DNA of 64,000 nucleotides from Clostridia bacterium (GCA_017379935.1 JAFNVC010000002.1:20557-84556); one strand, 5' to 3'; counted from the stretch's first letter, positions 47,158 to 56,698 are shown. Numbers and translations are program-made. The notes: generated from the sequence alone by a model not told the origin.

Positions 47158-47186
47158 AAGCGATTTGTTGTATCATTTATAATGAA
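47158..47186 (+). promoter_or_regulatory. Promoter of the PHP phosphatase gene
   Basis: TTGAAA, 17-base spacer, TATCAT, about 20 bases before the start codon. Confidence 0.6.
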
Positions 47187-47206
47187 AAAATTTGGGAAGT
47201 GTTTAA

Positions 47207-48019
47207 ATGATTTTTAAAAATTTTGTTGATATGCATTCGCACACAAACCACTCCTTTGACGGTAACTATCCGATCGAGGAGCTTTGTGAAAGCTCAATCG
47301 CACGAGGAATTAAAACCGTTGCTTTTACCGACCATGTCGAAATGGATTTCTTCAGAGAGAAGGAGTTTGACAAGACCGCTGACGAATCCTTTGCAGACAT
47401 CGTCAGAGCCAAGGAGCTTTTCAAGGACAGAATCGAAATCTGTGTCGGTGTTGAGCTCGGTCAGCCGACATATAATATCAAGGAATCCGAGGAGCTTATC
47501 TCCTCAAAGGATTACGATTTTGTTATTGGTTCAATCCATAATCTCCGCGATATGGAGGATTTCTGCTATCTTAAATATGACGGCGCAGACATTGATGCGC
47601 TTCTGAAAACCTATTGGAACGAAATGAAGCTTCTTGCCGATTGGGCGAAGTTTGATACCTTTGCACATCTTACTTATCCGCTCCGTTATATCGTTGGTGA
47701 GAATAAAATTCCCGTTGATATGGCAAAATATCAGAAGGATGTTGATGAAATTCTGTCTCTTCTTGTTTCGAAGGATAAGGCTCTTGAAATCAACACCTCG
47801 GGTCTGCGTCAGCCGATCGGCATAACAATGCCTGCCGAGGATATCGTAAAGCGCTTTAAGGCACTCGGCGGCAAGATGGTTACTGTCGGCTCTGACTCTC
47901 ATTTTACCGAGCATATGGGTGCAGGCATTGAGCAGGGTATGCTTCTTGCTAAAAACTGTGGCTTTGACAGCGTTTGTATTTTCAGAAAGCGTCAGCCCGT
48001 AGAAATCCCCATTGAATAA
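47207..48019 (+). CDS. PHP-domain histidinol-phosphatase-like hydrolase
   Basis: 270 residues. PHP (polymerase and histidinol phosphatase) fold with metal ligands in VDMHSHTNHSFDG, VAFTDHVEMDFF, GVELGQP, VIGSIHNL, FAHLTYP and TVGSDSHF. It resembles HisK-type histidinol phosphatases; no other histidine genes are near, so the substrate may be another phosphate ester. Followed 12 bases later by a DUF4364 gene. Confidence 0.8.
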   Translation: MIFKNFVDMHSHTNHSFDGNYPIEELCESSIARGIKTVAFTDHVEMDFFREKEFDKTADESFADIVRAKELFKDRIEICVGVELGQPTYNIKESEELISSKDYDFVIGSIHNLRDMEDFCYLKYDGADIDALLKTYWNEMKLLADWAKFDTFAHLTYPLRYIVGENKIPVDMAKYQKDVDEILSLLVSKDKALEINTSGLRQPIGITMPAEDIVKRFKALGGKMVTVGSDSHFTEHMGAGIEQGMLLAKNCGFDSVCIFRKRQPVEIPIE

Positions 48020-48031
48020 GAGGTGACACAA

Positions 48032-48586
48032 GTGGAAGCTTATGATGCATTTACCGAGGGCGTAGAGCCCGGAGGACTCAGAAGCCGTAACGAGATTAAA
48101 ACACTTATCTGCTATCTTGTATCGCATCTTGATACACCGCTTACCAAGGGTCAGCTTAATACAATCATCTGTGAGGAAGGCCTTGCAAATTATTTTGAGC
48201 TCAATCAGGCGCTCAGCGAGGTTATCGAAAACGGTAATGTCACCGCATCGTCTGATGATAATGACCCCGAGCTTTATATAACAGCAATCGGAAAGCAGAA
48301 TACCGCAACGCTTGAAAACGATATTCCGTATACCGTGCGCGAGAGTGCGTTCAATGCCGCGATAAAATTGCAGACGCGCTTAAGACGCGAAAGCGAGCAT
48401 AAAATCGAAATCACACGCCTTGAAAACGGCTGTAATATTACTATGTCCGTTCTTGACGGAAACGATGCACTTATGACCGTGACGGTTTTCGTTGCCGATT
48501 ATGAGCAGGCTCTTGCGGTTAAGGAAAAGTTTCTTTCCGACCCCGTGACGGTTTATTCAAATATAATATCTCTGCTTATGGCATAA
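48032..48586 (+). CDS. DUF4364 protein
   Basis: 184 residues from the GTG at 48032, which follows GAGGTGA by five bases. The N-terminal 80 residues form a winged-helix-like region (NEIKTLICYLVSHLDTPLTKGQLNTIICEEGLANYFELNQALSEVIENGNV); the remainder is alpha/beta with DNDPELYITAIGKQNTATLENDIPYTVRESAF. This is the DUF4364 pattern of Clostridia. It may bind DNA, but no role is established. Co-transcribed with the PHP gene. Confidence 0.75.
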   Translation: MEAYDAFTEGVEPGGLRSRNEIKTLICYLVSHLDTPLTKGQLNTIICEEGLANYFELNQALSEVIENGNVTASSDDNDPELYITAIGKQNTATLENDIPYTVRESAFNAAIKLQTRLRRESEHKIEITRLENGCNITMSVLDGNDALMTVTVFVADYEQALAVKEKFLSDPVTVYSNIISLLMA

Positions 48587-48589
48587 CAA

Positions 48590-48615
48590 AACGGCAAGTC
48601 TTTCGACTTGCCGTT
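48590..48615. terminator. Bidirectional terminator
   Basis: AACGGCAAGTC, loop TTTC, GACTTGCCGTT, between convergent genes. Confidence 0.75.
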
Positions 48616-48618
48616 AAT

Positions 48619-49386
48619 TTATTTGATATTGAAAAGTGTTCTGCCGTTTTGCATAGCTTTATCAATCAGTTGCCGGGTGTCGGTTTTTCTGACCTCGGCA
48701 ATTTTTTCTGCCGTAAATGCTATCATATCCGATGTGCAACGTTTGCCTCTGTTCGGAACAGGGGCCATATACGGACAGTCGGTTTCAAGCAGAAGTCTGT
48801 CCTCGGGCAGATATTCCGCAACCTCAAGGGGCTTGCGAGCATTTTTGAAGGTAACTGCACCGCCGAGACCGATATACATTCCGAGCTTTACGATTTCCTT
48901 TGCCATTTCTACGCTTCCGGAGAAGCAGTGAACAACACCGCGCGGCTTGTATTTCTTAAGTAAAGTGAGAGTATCCTCGTGCGCCTCACGGTCGTGCACG
49001 ATTACGGGTAAATCCCTTTCGACAGCAAACTGAAGCTGCTTTTCGAAAAATACAAGCTGTCTGTCGCGTGGAACGAAATCGTAGTGATAATCAAGACCTA
49101 TTTCACCGACGGCAACACATTTTTTGTAATCACAGAGCTTTTTGATTTCTTCAAGCTCTGCTTCGCTTTCATCGCCGATTTCACTCGGATGAATGCCGAG
49201 CGCACAGTAGAAATAATCGAACCTGTCGCAGATTTCAATGGTCTTTTTGCAGGATTTCAAATCACAGCCGCAGTTGACGACAAGCTCAACGCCGTTTTCA
49301 GGAAGTGCGGAGAGGACAGCATCTCTGTCCTCCTCGAACTTGAAATCGTCATAATGCGCGTGTGTATCAAAAATATGCTTGTACAT
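48619..49386 (-). CDS. tatD: TatD-family metal-dependent DNase/hydrolase
   Basis: 255 residues. TIM-barrel hydrolase: IFDTHAHYDDFKF, LGIHPSE, VAVGEIGLDYHYD, PVIVHDREAHEDT, VVHCFSGS, IGLGGAVTFKNA and LLLETDCPYMAPVPNRGKRC are the family hallmarks. TatD proteins act as 3' exonucleases on nucleic acids; cofactor Mg or similar. It overlaps the last base of metG, the usual Firmicute metG-tatD operon. Confidence 0.94.
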   Translation of the reverse strand: MYKHIFDTHAHYDDFKFEEDRDAVLSALPENGVELVVNCGCDLKSCKKTIEICDRFDYFYCALGIHPSEIGDESEAELEEIKKLCDYKKCVAVGEIGLDYHYDFVPRDRQLVFFEKQLQFAVERDLPVIVHDREAHEDTLTLLKKYKPRGVVHCFSGSVEMAKEIVKLGMYIGLGGAVTFKNARKPLEVAEYLPEDRLLLETDCPYMAPVPNRGKRCTSDMIAFTAEKIAEVRKTDTRQLIDKAMQNGRTLFNIK

Positions 49387-51329
49387 TATCTTATTCTTGC
49401 TCCTGCAGGCATACCGTCAACGAAAATAACCTTAACATCGTCCTCAGCGCAGTCAGCCGCAAGAATCATACCTGCGCTTTCAACACCGCAGAGAACTGCA
49501 GGCTTGAGATTTGCAACAAGGATGATTTTCTTTCCGATGAGATCCTCAGGCTTGTACCATTTTGCGATACCGCTTGCGACGGTTCTCGGAGTGTCCGTAC
49601 CGTCATCAAGAGTAAGCTTGAGAAGCTTCTTCGCACGCTTGACGGGCTCGCAGTCCTTGATCTGGGCAACGCGGAGCTCAACCTTTGCAAAGTCCTCGAT
49701 ACCGATCTGTGCAAGACCTACGATTTCGGGCTTTTCTTCCTTTTTTTCAGCCTCTTCCTGAGCCTTTCTCTTGGCTTCAATTTTTTCGAACATCTCGTTT
49801 GCATCGATTCTGCCGAAGAGCGGTGTTGCTGTACCTACCTTAGTGCCGACCTTGAGACCGCCGAAGCTTTCGAGGCTCTCGTAGGATGTAACATCAGTAT
49901 TGAGCTGCTCGAAAATCTTCTGTGCAGTTTCGGGCATAAAGGGGGAGAGGAGAACAGCCGTGAAGCGGATGCCCTCAAGAAGATTGTAAAGAACAGTGCC
50001 GAGTCTAGCCTTCTTTTCCTCGTCCTTTGCGAGTGCCCAGGGCATTGTTTCATCGATGTATTTGTTACAGCGCTTTGCGAGCGAGAATATAGCTTCGAGA
50101 GTGTCGCTGACTCTGTATTCACCGAAGAGCTTGTCAACCTTTGCGACCGTATCAACGGCAAGAGCCTTAAGCTCATTGTCAACGTCCTCGCAAACGTCAG
50201 CGCTCATAACCTCGCCGCCGAAATACTTGTTTGTCATTGCAACCGTACGGTTAACAAGGTTGCCGAGTGTATTTGCAAGGTCAGAGTTGTATCGCTCGAT
50301 GATTGTTTCGTAAGTGATCGAGCCGTCAGATGTATACGGCATTTCTGAAAGAAGATAATATCTTACCGCATCAACACCGAAGAGCTCAACGAGGTCATCA
50401 GCGTAAATGACGTTGCCTCTTGACTTTGACATCTTGTCAGCACCGAAGAGAAGCCACGGATGACCGAACACCTGCTTCGGGAGAGGCTCGCCGAGCGCCA
50501 TAAGCATAATCGGCCAGTAGATTGTGTGGAATCTTACGATATCCTTACCGATAACGTGAACATCAGCAGGCCAGTATTTATTATACATCTCACTTGAGCC
50601 GTCGGGATCGTATCCGATACCTGTGATGTAGTTTGTAAGTGCATCAATCCAGACGTAAACAACGTGGTTGGGATCAAAATCAACGGGAATACCCCATTTG
50701 AAGGATGTACGGGAAACGCAAAGATCCTGAAGACCGGGCTTGATGAAGTTGTTGAGCATTTCCTTCTTACGGCTTTCAGGGTAGATGAAGTTTTCGTTGC
50801 TTTCGATGTAATCCTCGAGCTGCTTCTGATACTTTGAAAGCTTAAGGAAATAAGCCTCTTCTCTTGCAGGCTTGACCTCGCGTCCGCAGTCGGGGCATTT
50901 GCCGTCAACAAGCTGAGATTCTGTCCAGAAGGATTCGCACGGGGTACAGTACATACCCTCATATTCGCTCTTGTATATGTCACCCTGCTCATAGAGCTTT
51001 TTGAAAATCTTCTGAACTACTTTTTCGTGATAATCGTCAGTTGTTCTGATAAATTTATCGTAGGTGGTATTAAGAAGGTCGCAGATATCCTTGATTTCAC
51101 CTGCTACCTTGTCAACGTGCTCCTTAGGTGTGATACCGGCATCCTTTGCAATTTCTTCAATTTTCTGACCGTGCTCGTCAGTTCCTGTCTGGAAAAAGAC
51201 GTCATAGCCCTGCATACGCTTGTAGCGTGCAAGAGCATCGGTCATAACGATTTCGTAAGAGTTGCCGATATGCGGTTTGCGCGATGTGTACGCAATCGCT
51301 GTGGTTATATAGTATTTTCCTTTATTCAT
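49386..51329 (-). CDS. metG: Methionine--tRNA ligase
   Basis: 647 residues. Class Ia synthetase with HIGH-type motif YTSRKPHIGNSYEIV (HIGN), zinc knuckle CTPCESFWTESQLVDGKCPDCG, KMSKS loop GADKMSKSRGNVIY, and anticodon domain. Residues from about 535 form the C-terminal EMAP-like tRNA-binding domain (FAKVELRVAQIKDCEPVKRAKKLLKL). It charges initiator and elongator tRNA(Met). No T-box was seen in its short leader. Operon with tatD. Confidence 0.97.
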   Translation of the reverse strand: MNKGKYYITTAIAYTSRKPHIGNSYEIVMTDALARYKRMQGYDVFFQTGTDEHGQKIEEIAKDAGITPKEHVDKVAGEIKDICDLLNTTYDKFIRTTDDYHEKVVQKIFKKLYEQGDIYKSEYEGMYCTPCESFWTESQLVDGKCPDCGREVKPAREEAYFLKLSKYQKQLEDYIESNENFIYPESRKKEMLNNFIKPGLQDLCVSRTSFKWGIPVDFDPNHVVYVWIDALTNYITGIGYDPDGSSEMYNKYWPADVHVIGKDIVRFHTIYWPIMLMALGEPLPKQVFGHPWLLFGADKMSKSRGNVIYADDLVELFGVDAVRYYLLSEMPYTSDGSITYETIIERYNSDLANTLGNLVNRTVAMTNKYFGGEVMSADVCEDVDNELKALAVDTVAKVDKLFGEYRVSDTLEAIFSLAKRCNKYIDETMPWALAKDEEKKARLGTVLYNLLEGIRFTAVLLSPFMPETAQKIFEQLNTDVTSYESLESFGGLKVGTKVGTATPLFGRIDANEMFEKIEAKRKAQEEAEKKEEKPEIVGLAQIGIEDFAKVELRVAQIKDCEPVKRAKKLLKLTLDDGTDTPRTVASGIAKWYKPEDLIGKKIILVANLKPAVLCGVESAGMILAADCAEDDVKVIFVDGMPAGARIR

Positions 51330-51360
51330 GGAAATCCCTCCTGAATTTACATATACAGTT

Positions 51361-51388
51361 ATTATATCATTTTTAATTTATTTATCAA
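51361..51388 (-). promoter_or_regulatory. Promoter of metG-tatD
   Basis: TTGATA, 16-base spacer, TATAAT with an extended TG on the minus strand. Confidence 0.7.
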
Positions 51389-51420
51389 GTACAAAACCGT
51401 ATTTCCTTGAGCGTATTTTC

Positions 51421-51449
51421 TTGAAAAATTAACGCTTATATGTTACAAT
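51421..51449 (+). promoter_or_regulatory. Promoter of the glycosyltransferase genes
   Basis: TTGAAA, 17-base spacer, TACAAT (51444-51449). Confidence 0.7.
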
Positions 51450-51480
51450 TACGAAAACAAATCCGAAAGGTCGTATCACA

Positions 51481-52518
51481 ATGCCGATTATCAGCGTAAT
51501 TTTACCGTCAGTTTCCGAGAATAACAAATTAGCAAGGTTCTGTGCCTCGCTTTTTTCGTGCAGTCTTGATATTGAATTATTAATCTGCGGCAAGGATAAT
51601 GCTGAGCTTCCGGAAGCTCTTGCTGACCGAATCAGAATTGTTACCGCTGATGACGGATTGACCGCCTTGAATAAAGCTCTTGCCGAGGCACAGGGTAAGT
51701 TTATTGTACTTTCCGATGTCAGCGTGACCTTTGCTGACAATGCGCTTGAAAAGCTGATCGTAGCATCTAAGGGTAATGCATCTGCATGCAATGTCGGTGT
51801 TGTTTCGGATGGTACTTCAGGCAAAGCGTTTATGCAAAATTTCAGCTTCGAGGAGCTGTCGGCAAAGCCGTATTATTTTAATCATCTTCTCTCGGCTGAT
51901 ATTATCCGTAATAATACAATTACTACCTGCGGTACAGATGCACTTTCGCTTATGCTTTTTATCGCGGATTACTACCGCTATGATATCTGCAATCCTGCTC
52001 GCGAGGTGCTGATATATACCGACGGCAATACCGGATACAAAGCGGAAAACGCACTCGCATTTGTTACAGAATATGCAAACGCGTTTGCACTTACTCAGAA
52101 CACACCTGCATCAATGTTCTTTCTGAGAGCTGTTTTTACCGCCTTGCTCGGCAATCTTGATTCTGACACCTTTGAAGCTTTAAAATCCGTTACAAGCCTT
52201 TACAGCGATGATTATGCTGTCCTCTCGTGGCTTAAGTCAACATTCGCTGTCGATACGGCTATGCTCTGCGACGAGGCTTCATCCTTTGCCGACTTTAAAA
52301 ACAACGGAATGGGAGTTTTTTACAAAGAGGTAATCCTCCCGATAACTGCGGATGCGGTTGTAAAGAACTTTTATTTCGGAAAATTCGGCGTTGACGTGCT
52401 CAAAAAATGCATCGGCGCCTGGGGTTATTATAAATTCTACCGTATGAAGGACGGCGCAGTTAAAAAATACGGCTGTAAAATTTTCTTAAAGCTTCTCGGA
52501 GGTGACCTCGATGCCTGA
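51481..52518 (+). CDS. GT2-like (degenerate) glycosyltransferase
   Basis: 345 residues, ATG at 51481 after GAAAGGTCG. The first 110 residues follow the GT-A layout of family 2 (ISVILPSVSENNKLARFCASL, then LNKALAEAQGKFIVLSDVSVTFADNALEKLI), but the usual DxD motif reads LSDVSVTF and the strands are short, so activity is uncertain. The rest is helical with no recognised domain. It overlaps the next gene by eight bases and is clearly in one operon with it. Perhaps a partner or inactive paralogue of the downstream transferase. Confidence 0.6.
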   Translation: MPIISVILPSVSENNKLARFCASLFSCSLDIELLICGKDNAELPEALADRIRIVTADDGLTALNKALAEAQGKFIVLSDVSVTFADNALEKLIVASKGNASACNVGVVSDGTSGKAFMQNFSFEELSAKPYYFNHLLSADIIRNNTITTCGTDALSLMLFIADYYRYDICNPAREVLIYTDGNTGYKAENALAFVTEYANAFALTQNTPASMFFLRAVFTALLGNLDSDTFEALKSVTSLYSDDYAVLSWLKSTFAVDTAMLCDEASSFADFKNNGMGVFYKEVILPITADAVVKNFYFGKFGVDVLKKCIGAWGYYKFYRMKDGAVKKYGCKIFLKLLGGDLDA

Positions 52519-53779
52519 TTTCGCCTACCGTGCGAGCGTGATTATCCCCGTATATAATGTCGAAAAATATCTGCGCGACTGTATTGAATCACTTCTAAAG
52601 CAGACTATTGATTTTTCCGAGCTTGAGGTTATTCTCGTCAATGACGGCTCAAAGGATTCGAGCGAGGAAATCTGCAAGGAATATGCAGAAAAATATGACA
52701 ATATTTTCTTTTACACAAAAGAAAATGAAGGCCTCTCAAAGACAAGGAATCTCGGCCTTACCAAGGCTCACGGGAAGTATATTTTCTTCTTTGATTCCGA
52801 CGATATGTTAAGGGAAGATACAATCAAATCCGTGTGTGACTTTTTCGACACCGTCTATGACGAGGTTGACCTTGTTACCTATAAAATTATTCAGTATTTT
52901 CAGGGCAGACCTAATATCGTCCATTACCGCTATATGACTCTTGATAAGAGCGGAGTTTATGACCTTAACGCGCCCGAAAACAGATTCATCACGCAGACAA
53001 ATGTCAATATCTGTGTCAAAAACCTTTTTGAAAATAACATTAAATTCGACACAACACCGAATTTCAGACACGAGGATCAGAAATACTGCTGTGATATCCT
53101 CCGCCCGAAAATGAAAATCGGTTACTGCGATAAGGGCGAGTATATCTACAACCGCAACAATGTCAACAGCATTGTGTCAACTCAGTTTTCGCCCGAAAAC
53201 ATTTTTAACACCTCAATGGATTATTATGAGGAGCTTTTCTCATATTACAAGGGATTGGTTGCGCCGTATTTTCAGGGTATGGTTTTCAATGATTTCCGCT
53301 GGAAGCTGATGGACAACAAGTTCCTACCGAAGCACCTTGACGGCGATGAATGGATAAAAGCCAATCGCCGTATTGATGCATTGTTAAGACGTATGGATGC
53401 AGATACAATCCTTCTTCATCCTTCACTCAGCGAAACCGATATGTACTACTGGTTGAAGCGCAGGGGAGGCTGTACGGTTGTTAACGATTCCTCACAGGTG
53501 CTTATCTGCTGTGAGGGTAAGACTGTGTATAAAACAAAGGCTTTCAGGGCATCAAAAAACAACGGTAAGGTAACCGTCAAATCACCCGTGTTTAATTTCC
53601 TTAAGAAAAATCAGGTTCAGTTCAAGGTGAACGGAATTGTCACGGATTTTGAAATGGCAACCGACCATTACGATAAAACGAGCTGTGAGCCGACGTCCTT
53701 TTATCCGTCGCTTACCGTTCAGGACGAAAACGCAAAAATAAAGGTTGAAATCAATTCAATCAGCTATGATGTGAAATAA
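52511..53779 (+). CDS. Glycosyltransferase family 2
   Basis: 422 residues from the ATG at 52511, five bases after GGAGGTGA and inside the end of the preceding gene. Textbook GT-A domain: ASVIIPVYNVEKYLRDCIESLLKQT, VILVNDGSKDSSEEIC, GLSKTRNLGLTKAHGKYIFFFDSDDML (DSD metal motif), and an acceptor region (FRHEDQKYCCDIL). The C-terminal 90 residues form a beta-rich domain. It transfers a sugar, probably to a cell-surface polymer; the donor is unknown. Confidence 0.88.
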   Translation: MPDFAYRASVIIPVYNVEKYLRDCIESLLKQTIDFSELEVILVNDGSKDSSEEICKEYAEKYDNIFFYTKENEGLSKTRNLGLTKAHGKYIFFFDSDDMLREDTIKSVCDFFDTVYDEVDLVTYKIIQYFQGRPNIVHYRYMTLDKSGVYDLNAPENRFITQTNVNICVKNLFENNIKFDTTPNFRHEDQKYCCDILRPKMKIGYCDKGEYIYNRNNVNSIVSTQFSPENIFNTSMDYYEELFSYYKGLVAPYFQGMVFNDFRWKLMDNKFLPKHLDGDEWIKANRRIDALLRRMDADTILLHPSLSETDMYYWLKRRGGCTVVNDSSQVLICCEGKTVYKTKAFRASKNNGKVTVKSPVFNFLKKNQVQFKVNGIVTDFEMATDHYDKTSCEPTSFYPSLTVQDENAKIKVEINSISYDVK

Positions 53780-53792
53780 CAGGAGAATAAAA

Positions 53793-54497
53793 ATGTCAGA
53801 AGTAAAACCGATAATCGAAATGGAGCTTTATATTGTCCGCCACGGTCAGTCCTGTATGAATATTAAGGACGGCTACGGTGTACCTGTCGAGGAGCTTACG
53901 CGTGATCAGCGCGAGAATCCTCCGCTGACTGAACTCGGTAAGCGTCAGGCAGAGCTTCTCGGTGAGTATTATAAGGACGTAAAATTCGATGCTGTCTATG
54001 CAAGTCCCTTGCGACGTGCAACAATGACGGCAGATTACGCTTTACAGAAAAACAATGTATCTGATAAGCATATCTATACAATGCCGTGGCTGATTGAGTG
54101 CGGAGTGGGCGAGGATTATTCCGCAGTAACCTTTGATGAGCTGAACGCTGAATTTGACGGCAGAATCCTTGCACCCGAGGGAATTGATGTCAGCGGATAT
54201 CTCATTTGTGGCGACGGACAGAATCAGGCTTCTCACCGCAGAAGAGCCGAGAATGTTATAGCATATCTTAAAGACCGCTATCACGACGGTGAAAAGGTGA
54301 TGTGTGTAGCTCACGGCGGCTTTAATACCGATATTTTCCTGCACGCAATAGGTGCGCAGGACACCCTTCTTTTTGACCCCGCCTTCGATAATACGGGTGT
54401 AACCAAAATCATATTCTATAAGGAAGGCACGGGATCCTACGGCTTTGATATAGAGCTTTGCTATCTCAACAGTACAGCACATCTTGCAAGAAATTAG
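53793..54497 (+). CDS. Histidine phosphatase family protein
   Basis: 234 residues. LYIVRHGQSCMNI holds the catalytic RHG, VYASPLRRATMTA the second Arg, CGVGEDYSAVTF the acid, and VAHGGFNTDI the second His. A phosphoglycerate-mutase-like phosphatase; substrate unknown. It follows the glycosyltransferase by 13 bases, so possibly removes phosphate from a sugar in the same pathway. Confidence 0.85.
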   Translation: MSEVKPIIEMELYIVRHGQSCMNIKDGYGVPVEELTRDQRENPPLTELGKRQAELLGEYYKDVKFDAVYASPLRRATMTADYALQKNNVSDKHIYTMPWLIECGVGEDYSAVTFDELNAEFDGRILAPEGIDVSGYLICGDGQNQASHRRRAENVIAYLKDRYHDGEKVMCVAHGGFNTDIFLHAIGAQDTLLFDPAFDNTGVTKIIFYKEGTGSYGFDIELCYLNSTAHLARN

Positions 54498-54520
54498 TTT
54501 TATGACAGGGAGGTAAAATA

Positions 54521-56146
54521 ATGACAGAAATCTCAAAAGAGCTTGCGGTTTTATCGTCTCTCTATGAAATCTTATATGAAAGCAGAAATGATGAAGCATA
54601 TTTTACCGAGACTCTGCGAAAAGAGTTTGAAAACGATTATATAAGAAGTACCCTGATGTGGACAGAGGAGAAAACAAGAAATCTGTTCAGAGAGCCGTTC
54701 AGAATAAAAGAAATCGCATCATTACTTAAAAAATCAAATAAAGAATATGAAAGATTGTTACAGATAAATCGGGAAGAGCTTTTTGAAGCGCTTAACGATT
54801 TTGACAATGCAGATTATATCAAGGATTATTTTGAATCAAACAATAACAGCTTTGTGCTGAATATCACTCAGTCTCAGGCAAAGCTTGTTGAGTTTGCTGA
54901 GAGTGTTCTGCGCGAGCTTACGTTTGAATCGGCTGAGGTCTGGATCGCAGACGGAAAAAGACTTTCCGATAGTGTTACTTCGATAGATTACGATGCGATA
55001 TATCTGACCAAAAACGATGATTCATATTTAATTGAATTTAAAGATTATCATAACGATTTAGGATGTCAGATTAAATTCAGTAATTTATCAACTGTATTCA
55101 AGGCATATAACGCGGTTGCTGACTCAATTTTTATTCCGCTTATTGATACCCCGTGGCAATACATAAAAGCGATTGCCGACAATATCAATGCACATCTTGA
55201 GAGCGGCCTTGCAACTGATAAAGAAAAGCGGATTTCAGCACTTGTAAGGCATATTGCAGGTATCAGATTGGTTGAGGGTGTGACAATTCCGCCTCAGCTG
55301 TATGAGCTTATCAAAAAATATAATCTTCATAATGTATTGAAAGCTCCGTTTGACTTATTGACTCCAGCACTCTGCAAGAAGAAATACGAGCCCTTCTGGC
55401 GTGAAATTTTCAATATGCTGGTCGAAAGTCAGGAGGGTATACCTTCTTATCTTGAGGATAGTGTTTCAAAAGAAGCTTTTGAAAACCACAAAAACCTCAT
55501 TACTGAGCGTATGAACTCACTTGGATATAATGGCACTTATCCCGATTATTATAAAAAAGACAGAGTGATGAAGCCGACTATGTTCAGGTCATACAATATG
55601 TCTTATGTTGTATCGTGCGAAAAATATGCTGAGCATCATATACACTGTTGGTCTGTATGGCAAGACGGGGTAATCAACACTAACATCATGGCAGGTGTGA
55701 TTTTTAATAAGAGTGATGATGCCGTAACGGATATTTACTCAACGATGTTTGATAACAACGGAAAGTCAGCTTTCTCGATTATATCAACGCTTTATTGCGA
55801 GTCAATGTCCGCTGAGACTTATGTAGAAAACACAAAAAGAATCACAGAAGCCGCTGTCAGAAAAGCTGAGCTTAAAAAGCAGGAAAAAACTGATTATGAC
55901 TTTAATAATGTTTTAACACGCGATAAAAAGCTTAATATCTTTGCTCTTCTTATCGTATTTGTGTTGTTTTCTCTCGGTCTTTCTCTTATAGCACCTTTGT
56001 TGCTCATTATTATGGACGGCAAATCAATTTCAGAAATATTTACATTTATGAAAGAAAATCCTGTGTTCAGCTACATCGGAATGGGCGGCGGTGCTTTTGC
56101 AACCGTGATATTTGCCTGGCTCGAATGGAGAAGCACTAAAAAATAA
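54521..56146 (+). CDS. Hypothetical membrane protein with possible PD-(D/E)XK core
   Basis: 541 residues, start at 54521 after GGGAGG. Residues 1-130 are helical. Residues 133-195 read ELTFESAEVWIADG, then SIDYDAIYLTKNDDSYLIEFKDYHN, which has the D...ExK spacing (D158, E172, K174) of PD-(D/E)XK nuclease folds. A long helical/mixed middle follows. Two hydrophobic helices near the end (about 473-500 and 517-537) would tether it to the membrane. No family was recognised, and the nuclease idea rests on this motif only. The gene is more AT-rich than those around it. It follows the histidine phosphatase by 23 bases. Confidence 0.5.
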   Translation: MTEISKELAVLSSLYEILYESRNDEAYFTETLRKEFENDYIRSTLMWTEEKTRNLFREPFRIKEIASLLKKSNKEYERLLQINREELFEALNDFDNADYIKDYFESNNNSFVLNITQSQAKLVEFAESVLRELTFESAEVWIADGKRLSDSVTSIDYDAIYLTKNDDSYLIEFKDYHNDLGCQIKFSNLSTVFKAYNAVADSIFIPLIDTPWQYIKAIADNINAHLESGLATDKEKRISALVRHIAGIRLVEGVTIPPQLYELIKKYNLHNVLKAPFDLLTPALCKKKYEPFWREIFNMLVESQEGIPSYLEDSVSKEAFENHKNLITERMNSLGYNGTYPDYYKKDRVMKPTMFRSYNMSYVVSCEKYAEHHIHCWSVWQDGVINTNIMAGVIFNKSDDAVTDIYSTMFDNNGKSAFSIISTLYCESMSAETYVENTKRITEAAVRKAELKKQEKTDYDFNNVLTRDKKLNIFALLIVFVLFSLGLSLIAPLLLIIMDGKSISEIFTFMKENPVFSYIGMGGGAFATVIFAWLEWRSTKK

Positions 56147-56155
56147 TTAAAAAAG

Positions 56156-56198
56156 AAAAACACTTGTAAATGCTTTATCGGCTTTACAAGTGTTTTTT
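56156..56198. terminator. Bidirectional terminator
   Basis: AACACTTGTAAA pairs with TTTACAAGTGTT, T6 on the plus strand and A/T-rich on both sides; between convergent genes. Confidence 0.8.
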
Positions 56199-56200
56199 GC

Positions 56201-56689
56201 TTACTTTCTCTTATATTCACACCAACGGAATTTGTATCCGTTGCATTCCTTTTCGCCCGAATCATCTGCGAGCACCCATTCGTCGGGAGAGAGTGCTGGG
56301 AACTTTTTGTCCGCTTCTTCAGCAACGGCATCAATGTGTGTGATTATAGCCGTGTCGCACATCGGCAGAAGCAGGGTGTATATCGTTTCACCGCCGATAA
56401 CGTAAACGTCGTCGGAGTTATATTTTTTCAGCGTTTCCTGTAATTCATTAACATCCTTAACGAATTCTGCGCCCTCAACCTCAAGGTCAGCGTTTCTTGA
56501 AAGAACGATGTTGACTCTGTTCTTGAGAGGCTTTGAGCCGGGGAAGGATTCAAGAGTCTTTCTGCCCATAACGCAAACCTTTTCAACGGTCTGTGAACGG
56601 AAAAACTTAAGGTCATCGGGTATGTAGAACAAAAGGTCGTTTTTGTTTCCGATGTTCCATTCTTTATCAACTGCAACAATCAATTTCAT
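56201..56689 (-). CDS. folA: Dihydrofolate reductase
   Basis: 162 residues. LIVAVDKEWNIGNKNDLLFYIPDDLKFFRSQT carries the active-site acid (Asp in PDDLKFF), VCVMGRKTLESFP the NADPH-binding loop, and VYVIGGETIYTLLLP the second cofactor motif. It regenerates tetrahydrofolate after thymidylate synthesis. It lies nine bases downstream of thyA in one operon. Confidence 0.95.
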   Translation of the reverse strand: MKLIVAVDKEWNIGNKNDLLFYIPDDLKFFRSQTVEKVCVMGRKTLESFPGSKPLKNRVNIVLSRNADLEVEGAEFVKDVNELQETLKKYNSDDVYVIGGETIYTLLLPMCDTAIITHIDAVAEEADKKFPALSPDEWVLADDSGEKECNGYKFRWCEYKRK

Positions 56690-56698
56690 TTTTCTACC

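Noticed and set aside
49362-50348. 328-codon plus-strand frame opposite metG
   Set aside because: It is the antisense shadow of a certain gene with strong codon bias; no site or promoter.
51330-51480. T-box or S-box leader before metG
   Set aside because: The leader is short and has no T-box (GGTACCGCG-like) core or SAM-riboswitch motif.
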